Shown in pieces: positions 25,802-32,325 of a stretch of 32,325 bases of DNA. Under the pieces are notes generated by a model that was not told the origin of the DNA, did not search any database, and worked only from the letters and a program-made list of their open reading frames with translations. The translations under genes were made by a program, and so were the position numbers. Numbering within the stretch: the first letter of the stretch is position 1; the number at the start of each line of letters is the position of its first letter. Source of the stretch: an uncultured Eubacteriales bacterium (GTDB lineage Bacteria; Bacillota; Clostridia; Lachnospirales; Bianqueaceae); contig CADBPG010000239.1 of assembly GCA_902796435.1 (NCBI GenBank), positions 1 through 32,325 of the forward strand, read 5' to 3'.

Positions 25802-27025
25802 ATGAAAGAAAAAGCTAAAAGACGTCGTCCAATGATGAAGAAGCCTAAAAGTACACCCATACCGCAGAAGAACAACTTGGCTACGATCCTCGTTCTGGTC
25901 ATATCAGCATTGCTATTCTTGGGCATGTTCCTATGGCTTCATCCGCAGGACATATTGAAAGGGAAAAATGAAATCTTCAACGTTTACAGAGACGAGATGG
26001 TCGAATTCGAAAAAGCAACAGTCAAAGCTATTCCGACAGAAGAAAAGAACGTTGATGAGTTTGCAGAGGGTGCTTATGTAGGCACGCAGGAGCTGACCTG
26101 CGTTGTTAAGAGCGGTCGTTATAAAGGTGAGATCATGACAGTATATAATTACTTCGGTCCCCTTTATGGTGTCCCAGTTGAATTGGGGGACAGTGTTGTC
26201 GTCACGATCAAGACCCATACAAATGGTGAGACCAGCGCTACGGTCTACGAATTTAACCGGATTCCGATTATTGGAGCCTTTATGCTCCTGTTTTTCATCA
26301 TCGTCATTCTCATTGGCGGCAAGACCGGTCTGAAATCACTGGTCGGATTGATCCTGACTTTTCTGTGCCTGTTCTTCATTCTGATTCCGCTGTTGCTTAA
26401 AGGTTGGCCGACCATTCCGACAACCTTCGCTATGTGTGCTTTTATTTCTCTGGTTGCCTTCACGATTCTTGGTGGAGTCCATCGTAAAACTATTAGTGCT
26501 TATCTCGGTACGCTTGCCGGTATGGTTTTCGCTATGATCTTTGGACTTGCGGTACAGAGTTTGACAAAGATCGATGGTCTGCGGCTGGAGGACGCGGAGC
26601 CATTGATGCAACTGCGCTATATTGGTGCAACGGTGAAAATCCGAGGCCTGATGGTGGCGGGTATCATCATTAGTGCGCTTGGTGCCGTCATGGATGTGGC
26701 TATGAGTATATCTTCAGCATTAGAAGAAATATATGCGGCGAATCCAACGCTTTCCAGCATTTCCTTATTCCGGTCTGGCATGAACATTGGCCGAGATATG
26801 GTCGGTACGATGACCAATACACTGATCCTGGCATTCCTCGGGAGCGAGTTCACTTTGATGATCTTTCTGTTTGCGCGTGACTTGACGTTCTACCATCTGT
26901 TTGGTACTGCTTTCATCGCGTTGGAGAGCATAAGTGGGCTGGCTGCCAGCATCGGCATGGTCCTGGCGATTCCGCTGACCACACTGATTTCCGTCATGCT
27001 GATCGTGAGAGGAAGAAAGCGCTGA
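25802..27025 (+). CDS. YibE/F family membrane protein
   Basis: A 407-residue protein. A basic N-terminus (KRRRPMMKKPK) and one helix (about 22-45) precede an extracytoplasmic part of about 90 residues, then a membrane domain with several helices. The membrane part shows the family pattern around GGKTGLKSLVGLILTF, HRKTISAYLGTLAG, GLMVAGIIISALGAVMDVAM, RSGMNIGRDMVGTMTNTLIL and the closing IPLTTLISVML. Function of the family is unresolved. ATG at 25802 is chosen because GGAG sits seven bases before it; the ORF is open for 14 codons upstream. In many Gram-positive genomes YibE/F genes come in pairs; here the second appears to be only a fragment. Confidence 0.9.
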   Translation: MKEKAKRRRPMMKKPKSTPIPQKNNLATILVLVISALLFLGMFLWLHPQDILKGKNEIFNVYRDEMVEFEKATVKAIPTEEKNVDEFAEGAYVGTQELTCVVKSGRYKGEIMTVYNYFGPLYGVPVELGDSVVVTIKTHTNGETSATVYEFNRIPIIGAFMLLFFIIVILIGGKTGLKSLVGLILTFLCLFFILIPLLLKGWPTIPTTFAMCAFISLVAFTILGGVHRKTISAYLGTLAGMVFAMIFGLAVQSLTKIDGLRLEDAEPLMQLRYIGATVKIRGLMVAGIIISALGAVMDVAMSISSALEEIYAANPTLSSISLFRSGMNIGRDMVGTMTNTLILAFLGSEFTLMIFLFARDLTFYHLFGTAFIALESISGLAASIGMVLAIPLTTLISVMLIVRGRKR

Positions 27026-27028
27026 TGG

Positions 27029-27175
27029 AGGTTAATTAGTATAGTTCCGGAATAGAGTCAGGACCTTGCCAAAAACATGATCGTATGCGATAATGAACCT
27101 GTAGTCCCGCTGACAGCATTGATTTCTGCCACTCTGCTTACGGACAAGCATCGTAAACGACGTGGTGTTAGATAG
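27029..27175 (+). pseudogene. Remnant of a second YibE/F gene
   Basis: Right after the YibE/F stop there is a GGAGG followed by ATA in place of a start, then an in-frame TAG at 27053. The frame 27056-27175 continues open, ending in VVPLTALISATLLTDKHRKR and a stop. That tail matches the end of the intact upstream protein (IPLTTLISVMLIVRGRKR). It reads as the 5' edge and last codons of a deleted partner gene. The alternative is a chance resemblance over about 20 residues. Confidence 0.5.
27066..27094 (+). promoter_or_regulatory. Putative promoter for the aldo/keto reductase gene
   Basis: TTGCCA (27066-27071) and GATAAT (27089-27094) with 17-base spacing, inside the YibE/F remnant. Confidence 0.5.
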
Positions 27176-27192
27176 AGTATGGAGGAACAACT

Positions 27193-28212
27193 ATGAAGTA
27201 CACAAGGTTAGGCGCATCTGACGTCAAAGTATCCCGGATCTGCATCGGCTGCATGGGTTTCGGTGTGCCGGTGCCCGGCGGGCATCAGTGGACGCTGGAT
27301 TATGACAGCACGAAAGAGATCATCAAGTACGCGCTGGACAATGGTATCAATTTCTTTGACACGGCCATGGCGTATTCCGGAGGCACCAGCGAGGAGTTCA
27401 TCGGCCGCGCGTTCCGCGAACTGACCACGCGGGATCAGGTGGCGATCGCGACCAAGTATACCCCCAGAAACCCAGCTATGACGCCGGAAGGGGTCAGTGG
27501 AAAGGAGTGGATCCGCCAGTGTCTGGATAACTCTCTGCGCCGCCTGGGTACGGACTACGTGGACCTGTATATCATGCACAGCTGGGATTACAACACGCCC
27601 ATCGAAGAGTCTCTGGAAGCCCTGGACGAGGCAGTCAAGGCCGGTAAGGTCCGGGCGATCGGTGTTTCCAACTGCTATGCCTGGCAGCTGGCCCAGGCCA
27701 ACGCCATCGCAGAGAAGAACGGCTGGACCAAGTTCGTTTCCATCCAGGGGCATTACAACCTGATCGCCAGAGAGGAAGAGCGTGAAATGGCGCCTTTCTG
27801 CTATGCCAACGGCATCGCCATGACGCCCTACAGTGCCTTGGCGGCCGGTCGTCTGTCCCGCAAGCCGGGCGAGACCACGAAACGTCTGGAGATGGATGCT
27901 TACGCGAAGTTCAAATATGACGCCACGGCAGAAGTCGATGGCAAGATCATCGAGCGGGTGGCGGAGCTGGCCGAGAAGCGCGGCGTCACCATGACGGAGA
28001 TCTCACTGGCCTGGCTGTTGAGCAAGGTCACAGCCCCGGTCGTCGGCGCGACGAAGCCCCATCATATCGATGGCGCGGTCGGCGCGGTCGAACTGGAACT
28101 GACGCCGGAAGAGTGCGCGTATCTGGAAGAGCCTTACATTCCCCATGCACTGGCCGGCGTGATGGCCCAGAACCGGCAGGCTCTGAAAGTCAATAACGTC
28201 TGGGAGATCTGA
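27193..28212 (+). CDS. Aldo/keto reductase
   Basis: A 339-residue NAD(P)H-dependent oxidoreductase of the AKR barrel family. Visible are the start KYTRLGASDVKVSRICIGCM, the FFDTAMAYSGG motif with catalytic Asp and Tyr, the Lys in IATKYT, the His in YIMHSWD, and the cofactor-binding end (SKVTAPVVGATKPHHIDGAV). Length is normal. The ATG is preceded by TATGGAGGAACAACT. Substrate cannot be told; the sequence is of the bacterial YajO-like type acting on small aldehydes or sugars. It stands alone, possibly from the promoter at 27066. Confidence 0.94.
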   Translation: MKYTRLGASDVKVSRICIGCMGFGVPVPGGHQWTLDYDSTKEIIKYALDNGINFFDTAMAYSGGTSEEFIGRAFRELTTRDQVAIATKYTPRNPAMTPEGVSGKEWIRQCLDNSLRRLGTDYVDLYIMHSWDYNTPIEESLEALDEAVKAGKVRAIGVSNCYAWQLAQANAIAEKNGWTKFVSIQGHYNLIAREEEREMAPFCYANGIAMTPYSALAAGRLSRKPGETTKRLEMDAYAKFKYDATAEVDGKIIERVAELAEKRGVTMTEISLAWLLSKVTAPVVGATKPHHIDGAVGAVELELTPEECAYLEEPYIPHALAGVMAQNRQALKVNNVWEI

Positions 28213-28236
28213 TCCGGAACCGAAAGCATAAAAACG

Positions 28237-28270
28237 AGAGCTGCAGAACCAAAGATGGTTTTGCAGCTCT
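28237..28270 (-). terminator. Intrinsic terminator of the flavodoxin operon
   Basis: A 14-bp stem (28237-28250 with 28257-28270, one wobble). On the minus strand it is followed by CGTTTTTA; on the plus strand the tail is T-poor, so it mainly serves the minus operon and may act weakly for the reductase gene. Confidence 0.75.
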
Positions 28271-28278
28271 TGCTGGTT

Positions 28279-28944
28279 TCAGCGCTTCTTTTGGCGGGAA
28301 ATGGCCTGCAGAAATACCGCCAAGACATCGCCCAGAAAAGTGAACCCGATCAGGATCGCCAGGCTCTCGGCGAACACAAGCACGCCGGACTTGTCGTAGT
28401 CGAAGAAGGCGAAGGCTGTGCGGAAGAACATGTACGACGGCAACTGGTTTTTGACGAACAGCCAGAAGCCGACTCCGGCGATCACAGTGCATACCACTGT
28501 CAGACACGCTTGCACATGCTTGTTCCAACGAAGCCCCGCGGTCATGGCCGGAATATGCAGCCCCAGATGCAGGCCCATCAGGACGAAGGACCAGTAGGAC
28601 ATCGCCAAGTGGAACCGTCTGGCGAAGGAGACGGGCAGCAGCCCGTACAGGAAGGGCACCGCGTGTGCGCTCATCGACATGCCGCAGACCGCGGTCAGTG
28701 CGATGGAGGCGAGCAGCAGGGTGTTCACCAGGACGGTGGCGGCGCGGTAACCATTATACCGACCCTTGAACAGGGTGGCACACCAACGGATGTTCAATAT
28801 ATGATGCAGGATCAGAAGGACTGTCATCCCGATGCCGCACCACTCATGCAGTGCCTCGCCTGTGACCTGATAGGCCATGAGGCAAAGCAGAAGCAGGGTC
28901 AATGCTGCATCGACGATCCTTTTAAAAATGTTTTTCTTTTGCAT
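28279..28944 (-). CDS. DUF4405-type membrane cytochrome (flavinylation-associated type)
   Basis: A 221-residue protein with about five to six membrane helices. Conserved-looking histidines sit in helices: His33 (ALHEWCG), His47/48 (LLILHHILN), His112 (RRFHLAMSYW) and His126/130 (GLHLGLH), the pattern expected for b-type heme binding in the DUF4405 family. The gene follows the lipoprotein flavodoxin by 15 bases. It lacks a good ribosome binding site, so translation may be coupled. Likely role: moving electrons across the membrane to or from the outer flavodoxin (inference). Confidence 0.8.
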   Translation of the reverse strand: MQKKNIFKRIVDAALTLLLLCLMAYQVTGEALHEWCGIGMTVLLILHHILNIRWCATLFKGRYNGYRAATVLVNTLLLASIALTAVCGMSMSAHAVPFLYGLLPVSFARRFHLAMSYWSFVLMGLHLGLHIPAMTAGLRWNKHVQACLTVVCTVIAGVGFWLFVKNQLPSYMFFRTAFAFFDYDKSGVLVFAESLAILIGFTFLGDVLAVFLQAISRQKKR

Positions 28945-28959
28945 GGAAGTTCAAATACG

Positions 28960-29658
28960 TTACTGCAGGCTGTTGATCCAGTCCTGAAGCTCTTCTTCGG
29001 AGACACCGCCGCTGAAGCGCTGGCCGTCCAGCCAGTTGCCGCTGCCCGCGTGCTCCGCAAGGTTCTGTCCACTACGGCCGATGCCACTGCTGCTGGAGGT
29101 GCAGAAGGGGATCATAGTGATACCGTTAAAATCATAGCTTTCCACGAAGGTGTCCATGATACGCGGCTCCTCGCCCCACCAGATCGGGAAGCCGATGTAG
29201 ATGGTCCCATAGCCTTCCAGAGAGATGGGGTCGCTGCCGATCTCGGGACGGGCATCAGGATCATTCTGCTCCTGGGTTGACCGGCTGCTGCTGTCGTTCC
29301 AGTTCAGGTCCGCGTCAGTGTATTCCTGCGCCGCCTTGATTTCATAAAGATCCGCACCGGTGAGCGCTGCGATCTTGTCCGCGACACCCTTGGTGGTGCC
29401 AGTGGCGGAGAAGACCACGACCAGGACCTTGTCAGCGACCGGGGTTTCTTCCGGTTCCTCGGCTTCAGAGGAGGACTCCTGCGGCTCCTCGGAGGATGCT
29501 TCTTCAGCGACAGAGGATTCCGGCTCTGCGACAGAGCTTGCTTCTTCCTGACTGGAGGAAGCGTTGCTTTCTTCAGCCTGGGGCTGGGCCTTGCCCGCAC
29601 AGGCGGTCAGACCGAGGGTCAATGTTACGATACACAGTAAAGCAATGATTCTTTTCAA
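28960..29658 (-). CDS. Lipoprotein with flavodoxin domain (flavodoxin_4-like)
   Basis: A 232-residue protein when started at TTG 29658, which has AGGAAA seven bases upstream and gives a clean lipoprotein signal peptide (lipobox LTAC, Cys20). An alternative GTG at 29697 overlaps the previous stop as GTGA and would add 14 residues. A Ser/Glu-rich spacer covers about 25-72, then a flavodoxin fold: VLVVVFSATGTTKGVADK (FMN phosphate loop), the YIGFPIWWGEEPRIMDTF segment and PFCTSSSSGIG. The domain is a close relative of the cytosolic flavodoxin encoded next to it. An FMN carrier tethered outside the membrane is unusual and fits with the adjacent membrane cytochrome. Confidence 0.88.
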   Translation of the reverse strand: MKRIIALLCIVTLTLGLTACAGKAQPQAEESNASSSQEEASSVAEPESSVAEEASSEEPQESSSEAEEPEETPVADKVLVVVFSATGTTKGVADKIAALTGADLYEIKAAQEYTDADLNWNDSSSRSTQEQNDPDARPEIGSDPISLEGYGTIYIGFPIWWGEEPRIMDTFVESYDFNGITMIPFCTSSSSGIGRSGQNLAEHAGSGNWLDGQRFSGGVSEEELQDWINSLQ

Positions 29659-29693
29659 AGTTGTTTCCTGCCTTTCCAATACGTCCAGATATA

Positions 29694-30173
29694 TCACAGT
29701 TCCTTGTCGAGCCAGCTGCGGATCAGTTTTGCGTCAGCACGGTTGATCTGCACGCCCTTGCCCCACTGTACATTCCCTTTGACGTTTTTCTGTAGTGCCA
29801 CGTCGCTGTGGCCGACACCGCTGCCACCGGAGGTGCAGAAGGGGAGGATCTTCTTTCCGTTGAAATCATAGCTTTCCAGGAAGGTCTCGATGATGCGCGG
29901 TGCGATGCCCCACCAGATCGGGAAGCCGATGATCACGGTGTCATAGGATGCCATATCGGCAACGGTGCCACGGATGGCGGGCCGTGCGGCAGGGTCGTTC
30001 ATTTCCACACTGCTGCGGCTCTGTTTGTTCATCCAGTTCAGATCCTCGGAAGTATACAGTTCCTGCGGTACGATCTCATAAAAATCAGCGCCGGCGGCCT
30101 CCGCGATCGCCTGACCTACGTTCTTCGTTACGCCACTGGCGGAGAAGACCGCCACTAAAACCTTTTTTGCCAT
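29694..30173 (-). CDS. Flavodoxin (flavodoxin_4-like), cytosolic
   Basis: A 159-residue FMN protein or FMN-dependent reductase. VLVAVFSASGVTKNVGQA is the phosphate loop, VIIGFPIWWGIAPRIIETF and PFCTSGGSGVG are flavin-contact segments. ATG 30173 is used because AAAGGAG is eight bases upstream; the earlier ATG at 30194 overlaps the TetR stop and has no binding site. Its core is very similar to the lipoprotein that follows, pointing to gene duplication followed by addition of an export signal. Confidence 0.9.
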   Translation of the reverse strand: MAKKVLVAVFSASGVTKNVGQAIAEAAGADFYEIVPQELYTSEDLNWMNKQSRSSVEMNDPAARPAIRGTVADMASYDTVIIGFPIWWGIAPRIIETFLESYDFNGKKILPFCTSGGSGVGHSDVALQKNVKGNVQWGKGVQINRADAKLIRSWLDKEL

Positions 30174-30194
30174 GTCATTTTCTCCTTTACTCAT

Positions 30195-30821
30195 TTATTG
30201 CACGTCCAACAGCCGGATCAGGCAGTTGTAGGTGATTTCATAAACAGACTGGTACACATAGTCCACACCGGCTTCCTGCATCGCCGCCTTCTGCTTTTCG
30301 GTCACCGCCGTATACGGGTAGATCCCGAACATGAAGGGGAAGAAGATGTAGATGAAATCCTGCACCTCCGCGACCGTCATCTCTGGACAATGCCGGTTCA
30401 AGACCATACACATGAGATGCATGGACCTGCCGTAGGAAGTCTTGAACGCGGCAAGCATCTCAGGCCTGCTGTTGGCTTCCATGTCGAAATTGTTCATGGA
30501 GAGCAGTTTCAGGAGCTGCGTGCGTCGGGCCAAAGAACTGGCGACATCCTCCGCCAGCTGTGTCCGGGACAGGATCTCCGGATTCTCCAGAATGGTGGTC
30601 AGATCCTCGTTCCAACGGTCATATTCCCGGGCAAACAGAGCCAGGAAGATCTCTTCCTTCGTCTGAAAATAGTTGTAGATCGTGGGACGGGAAAAGGGCA
30701 CCACGTTCCCGATCTCTTTCAGCGTGATCTCCTTAAAACTCATCGTCTCATACAGTTTCTCGCAGGCGTTGATGATCTCCTCACGCCGGCCGGCGATCAA
30801 TTCCGGAGTTCCCTTGATCAT
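30195..30821 (-). CDS. TetR/AcrR family regulator
   Basis: A 208-residue DNA-binding repressor. The N-terminal helix-turn-helix is clear (FKEITLKEIGNVVPFSRPTIYNYFQTKEEIF). The C-terminal ligand domain is helical and not assignable. ATG has AAGGAGG seven bases upstream. It is the first gene of the operon with two flavodoxins and the cytochrome, and its own promoter is flanked by two related palindromes, so it very likely represses itself and the redox genes. Confidence 0.94.
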   Translation of the reverse strand: MIKGTPELIAGRREEIINACEKLYETMSFKEITLKEIGNVVPFSRPTIYNYFQTKEEIFLALFAREYDRWNEDLTTILENPEILSRTQLAEDVASSLARRTQLLKLLSMNNFDMEANSRPEMLAAFKTSYGRSMHLMCMVLNRHCPEMTVAEVQDFIYIFFPFMFGIYPYTAVTEKQKAAMQEAGVDYVYQSVYEITYNCLIRLLDVQ

Positions 30822-30849
30822 GATGCTTCCTCCTTGTGCTACAGTAATG

Positions 30850-30900
30850 CTGACATTGTGTCAACAATTATATTATAGAACGATATTGACACGGTGTCAA
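30850..30900 (-). promoter_or_regulatory. Consensus promoter with two TetR operators
   Basis: On the minus strand TTGACA (30895-30900), 17-base spacer and TATAAT (30872-30877), a full consensus. A perfect 15-base palindrome TTGACACGGTGTCAA (30886-30900, plus strand) covers the -35 box. A second copy, CTGACATTGTGTCAA (30850-30864), matches at 12 of 15 positions and lies just downstream of the -10 box, centres 36 bases apart. Confidence 0.85.
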
Positions 30901-30947
30901 TAATGAAACCGGAAAAAGACGACAGGATTTTCTGTCAAGCAGGCAGT

Positions 30948-30975
30948 TTGCTTTTTGCAGTGTAGGCGGTATAAT
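30948..30975 (+). promoter_or_regulatory. Promoter of the riboswitch transcript
   Basis: TATAAT (30970-30975) with TTGCTT (30948-30953), 16-base spacer. The predicted start near 30982 is right at the 5' edge of the riboswitch aptamer. Confidence 0.65.
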
Positions 30976-30982
30976 CATATCG

Positions 30983-31076
30983 TTTTATAGGGTTCCGCAG
31001 CAGGCGCTGGTCTGGTCCAAGATAAAACGGGCCGAAAGGATTCGGCTGAACACGGAAGGACAAAAGCTTGGGAGAT
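30983..31076 (+). promoter_or_regulatory. ykkC-family riboswitch aptamer, guanidine-I-like
   Basis: The conserved blocks of the ykkC class occur in order: TAGGGTTCCG (30988-30997), CTGGTCC(A)AGA (31012-31022), a variable hairpin GCCGAA/TTCGGC (31032-31046 region), and ACACGGAAGGACAAAAGCTT (31050-31069) followed by GGGAGA. Compared with the remembered guanidine-I consensus (CACGG..GGAUAAAAGCCCGGGAGA) the changes around GCTT look compensatory within a helix. Related ykkC subtypes sense ppGpp, PRPP or nucleoside diphosphates, so the ligand is not certain. The 3' end overlaps the terminator stem, fitting an ON switch. Confidence 0.85.
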
Positions 31077-31101
31077 CATAAGCATCTCTCAGGCTATTTT
31101 T
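31065..31101 (+). terminator. Riboswitch expression-platform terminator
   Basis: AGCTTGGGAGAT (31065-31076) pairs over 12 bp, two wobbles, with ATCTCTCAGGCT (31084-31095), followed by ATTTTTG. The left arm is the conserved 3' part of the aptamer, so ligand binding and termination exclude each other. Confidence 0.87.
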
Positions 31102-31113
31102 GTGGGGAGGAGG

Positions 31114-31143
31114 CCAGGTATCAAAGAAGATACCAGGTATCTT
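31114..31143. promoter_or_regulatory. Palindromic operator, likely bound by the HxlR regulator
   Basis: A perfect 17-base palindrome, AAGATACCAGGTATCTT (31127-31143). A second half, CCAGGTATC (31114-31122), repeats 31133-31141 and forms GGTATC-N6-GATACC with the first arm. It lies directly upstream of the promoter at 31156. Confidence 0.65.
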
Positions 31144-31155
31144 TAAAAATCGTAC

Positions 31156-31184
31156 TTGTTTTCTTTTGAAAGCGGTCATATAAT
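31156..31184 (+). promoter_or_regulatory. Second promoter, immediately before hxlR-type gene
   Basis: TTGTTT (31156-31161), 17-base spacer, perfect TATAAT (31179-31184), 42 bases before the ATG. It allows transcription of the regulator independent of the riboswitch. Confidence 0.6.
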
Positions 31185-31226
31185 TGAATCAGTTCAGAAA
31201 AGTGACTGACAAAAAGGAGTGTAACC

Positions 31227-31577
31227 ATGGAAGAACAGACCTCTTTGGAAGAACGTTTTGGACTGTGCCCTTATGCCACAGCGCAGAGCCTGATCTCGGG
31301 CAAATGGGCCGTCCTGATCCTGTTTTATCTGGAAGAGGGGCCGATCCGGTTCAACGAGCTTCTGCGCAAGATGCCGAAAATGACACACGCGACGCTTTCG
31401 GTCCAGCTCAAATCGCTGGAAGAATACGGCCTTGTCCAACGAGTCCAGTATGAGTCTATCCCGCCGAAGGTAGAGTATTCTTTGACGGAGATCGGCAAAC
31501 AGTTCCATCCTGTCATCGAGGCCATGGCCACCTTCGGGAACCAGTACATCGATCATATGAAAGAAGGATCTAAATGA
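31227..31577 (+). CDS. HxlR family transcriptional regulator
   Basis: A 116-residue winged helix-turn-helix protein. It shows the family start with conserved Cys14 (CPYATAQSLISGKWAVLIL), the recognition segment (RFNELLRKMPKMTHATLSVQ), LKSLEEYGLVQR and wing VEYSLTEIGK. In several HxlR members the N-terminal Cys senses electrophiles or oxidants; that is known for the family, not shown here. ATG is preceded by AAAAGGAG. Its stop overlaps the radical SAM start (ATGA). A palindrome fitting a dimeric regulator lies 80-110 bases upstream. Confidence 0.95.
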   Translation: MEEQTSLEERFGLCPYATAQSLISGKWAVLILFYLEEGPIRFNELLRKMPKMTHATLSVQLKSLEEYGLVQRVQYESIPPKVEYSLTEIGKQFHPVIEAMATFGNQYIDHMKEGSK

Positions 31578-32325
31578 AGTACACAGGAGTCGTCTACCGG
31601 CCGCCCTTTGAAGCAAACTCCCTGCTGCTCGAAGTGACCACCGGCTGCAGTCATAACAAATGCAGTTTTTGCTACATGTATCCGGACATCCCCTTCACCG
31701 TCCGCCCGATCGAGCAGGTCGAAGAGGACCTTACTGAAGCAGCACAGAAATGGCCGGATGTGCAGCGCGTTTTCCTGGAGCATGGTGACCCCTTTGTGCT
31801 TTCAGTGGAGAAACTGATCCAGATCGCTGAGGCCATCCACAGGAAGCTTCCAAAGGTCGAAACCATCGCCATGTACGCGTCCATTCCCAACATCCGCAAC
31901 AAAACGGACGCAGAACTGCGCCGACTTAGGGACTGCGGCATCAACTGGCTGGATATCGGCGTGGAAAGCGGCCTGGATGAAGCCCTCGCGCTTATGAACA
32001 AGGGTTATACATCGGAGGAAGCGCTCCGCCAGCTGCTGCGCCTGAACAAAGCCGGTATGGACTATACCATCAACGTGATCCTGGGCTGTGGTGGAGCAGG
32101 ACTGTGGCGGGAAAACGCAGAGGCCACCGCAAAGCTTCTGAACGCGGTCCAGCCGTCTGTAGTCTTTACCGGTACGCTGCACGCTGAACCGGGCAGCACT
32201 TTGTACAACGACATGAAAACCGGCGCTTTTCAGGAGTGCACCTTTGGACAACTCCTGGATGAGCAGGAACTCTTGATTCGGCGTCTTGCCCTGCAGGACA
32301 CATATTACTTTGGATCCCATCCTTC
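31574..32325 (+). CDS. Radical SAM protein, 3' partial
   Basis: Starts with ATG overlapping the regulator stop by four bases (ATGA), so translation is coupled, and runs off the window end after about 250 residues. The cluster motif is TTGCSHNKCSFCYMYPD with spacing C-x4-C-x2-C instead of the canonical C-x3-C-x2-C, a spacing seen in Elp3-like and related radical SAM groups. Other family features are FLEHGDPF, LDIGVESGLDEALALMNKGY and a Gly-rich VILGCGGAG. The reaction cannot be told; many relatives are unassigned. It lies in a unit with the HxlR regulator, behind the ykkC-type riboswitch. Confidence 0.92.
   Translation, partial: MKYTGVVYRPPFEANSLLLEVTTGCSHNKCSFCYMYPDIPFTVRPIEQVEEDLTEAAQKWPDVQRVFLEHGDPFVLSVEKLIQIAEAIHRKLPKVETIAMYASIPNIRNKTDAELRRLRDCGINWLDIGVESGLDEALALMNKGYTSEEALRQLLRLNKAGMDYTINVILGCGGAGLWRENAEATAKLLNAVQPSVVFTGTLHAEPGSTLYNDMKTGAFQECTFGQLLDEQELLIRRLALQDTYYFGSHP

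Noticed and set aside
31066-31101. Glycine riboswitch, suggested by CTCTCAGG
   Set aside because: The preceding blocks fit the ykkC class instead; here CTCTCAGG is simply the terminator right arm.

Overview
The window comes from a Gram-positive, probably anaerobic gut-type Bacillota (Clostridia-like). The evidence is an LPXTG-anchored giant surface protein with SpaA/Cna-B-like domains, a T-box leader, strong AGGAGG ribosome binding sites, consensus sigma-A promoters, lipoproteins with Ser/Glu-rich linkers, and a flavodoxin/DUF4405-type redox module. No rRNA, tRNA, insertion sequence or CRISPR array was seen. All family calls come from reading motifs by eye; no searches were run.

Layout. (1) 1-1842: the 3' end of a clostripain-like secreted protein fused to a complete barnase-type RNase domain, then barstar. 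This is a toxin-immunity pair. (2) 1906-5438: purC (minus), then three zinc-ribbon proteins (plus), two of them with membrane helices and Pro/Gln-rich linkers. (3) 5759-12799: a 2346-residue LPYTG-anchored protein with His/Cys repeats, a catalytically dead CHAP-like domain, a fibro-slime domain and isopeptide-type stalk domains. (4) 12857-14620: a stand-alone TrpB2 under a tRNA-Trp T-box (minus). (5) 14684-18402: a possible 46-residue leader ORF, a zinc-ribbon ECF-like sigma factor with its own membrane anchor and outer domain, and a lipoprotein with three repeats and an OmpA-like domain. (6) 18465-25676: a GH2 - GH78 - GH43 operon (minus) for cytoplasmic breakdown of rhamnose-, galactose- and arabinose-type oligosaccharides. 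(7) 25699-28212: a YibE/F membrane protein, the debris of a second YibE/F gene, and an aldo/keto reductase. (8) 28279-30900: an operon (minus) of TetR regulator, cytosolic flavodoxin, lipoprotein flavodoxin and DUF4405-type cytochrome, with two operator copies around its promoter. (9) 30948-32325: a ykkC-family (guanidine-I-like) riboswitch with terminator, a second promoter with a palindromic operator, an HxlR regulator and a partial radical SAM protein.

The most notable items are the protease-barnase/barstar cassette, the ykkC-type riboswitch in front of an HxlR-radical SAM pair that is not a usual target, the membrane-tethered zinc-ribbon sigma factor paired with an OmpA-domain lipoprotein, and the lipoprotein flavodoxin/cytochrome module.
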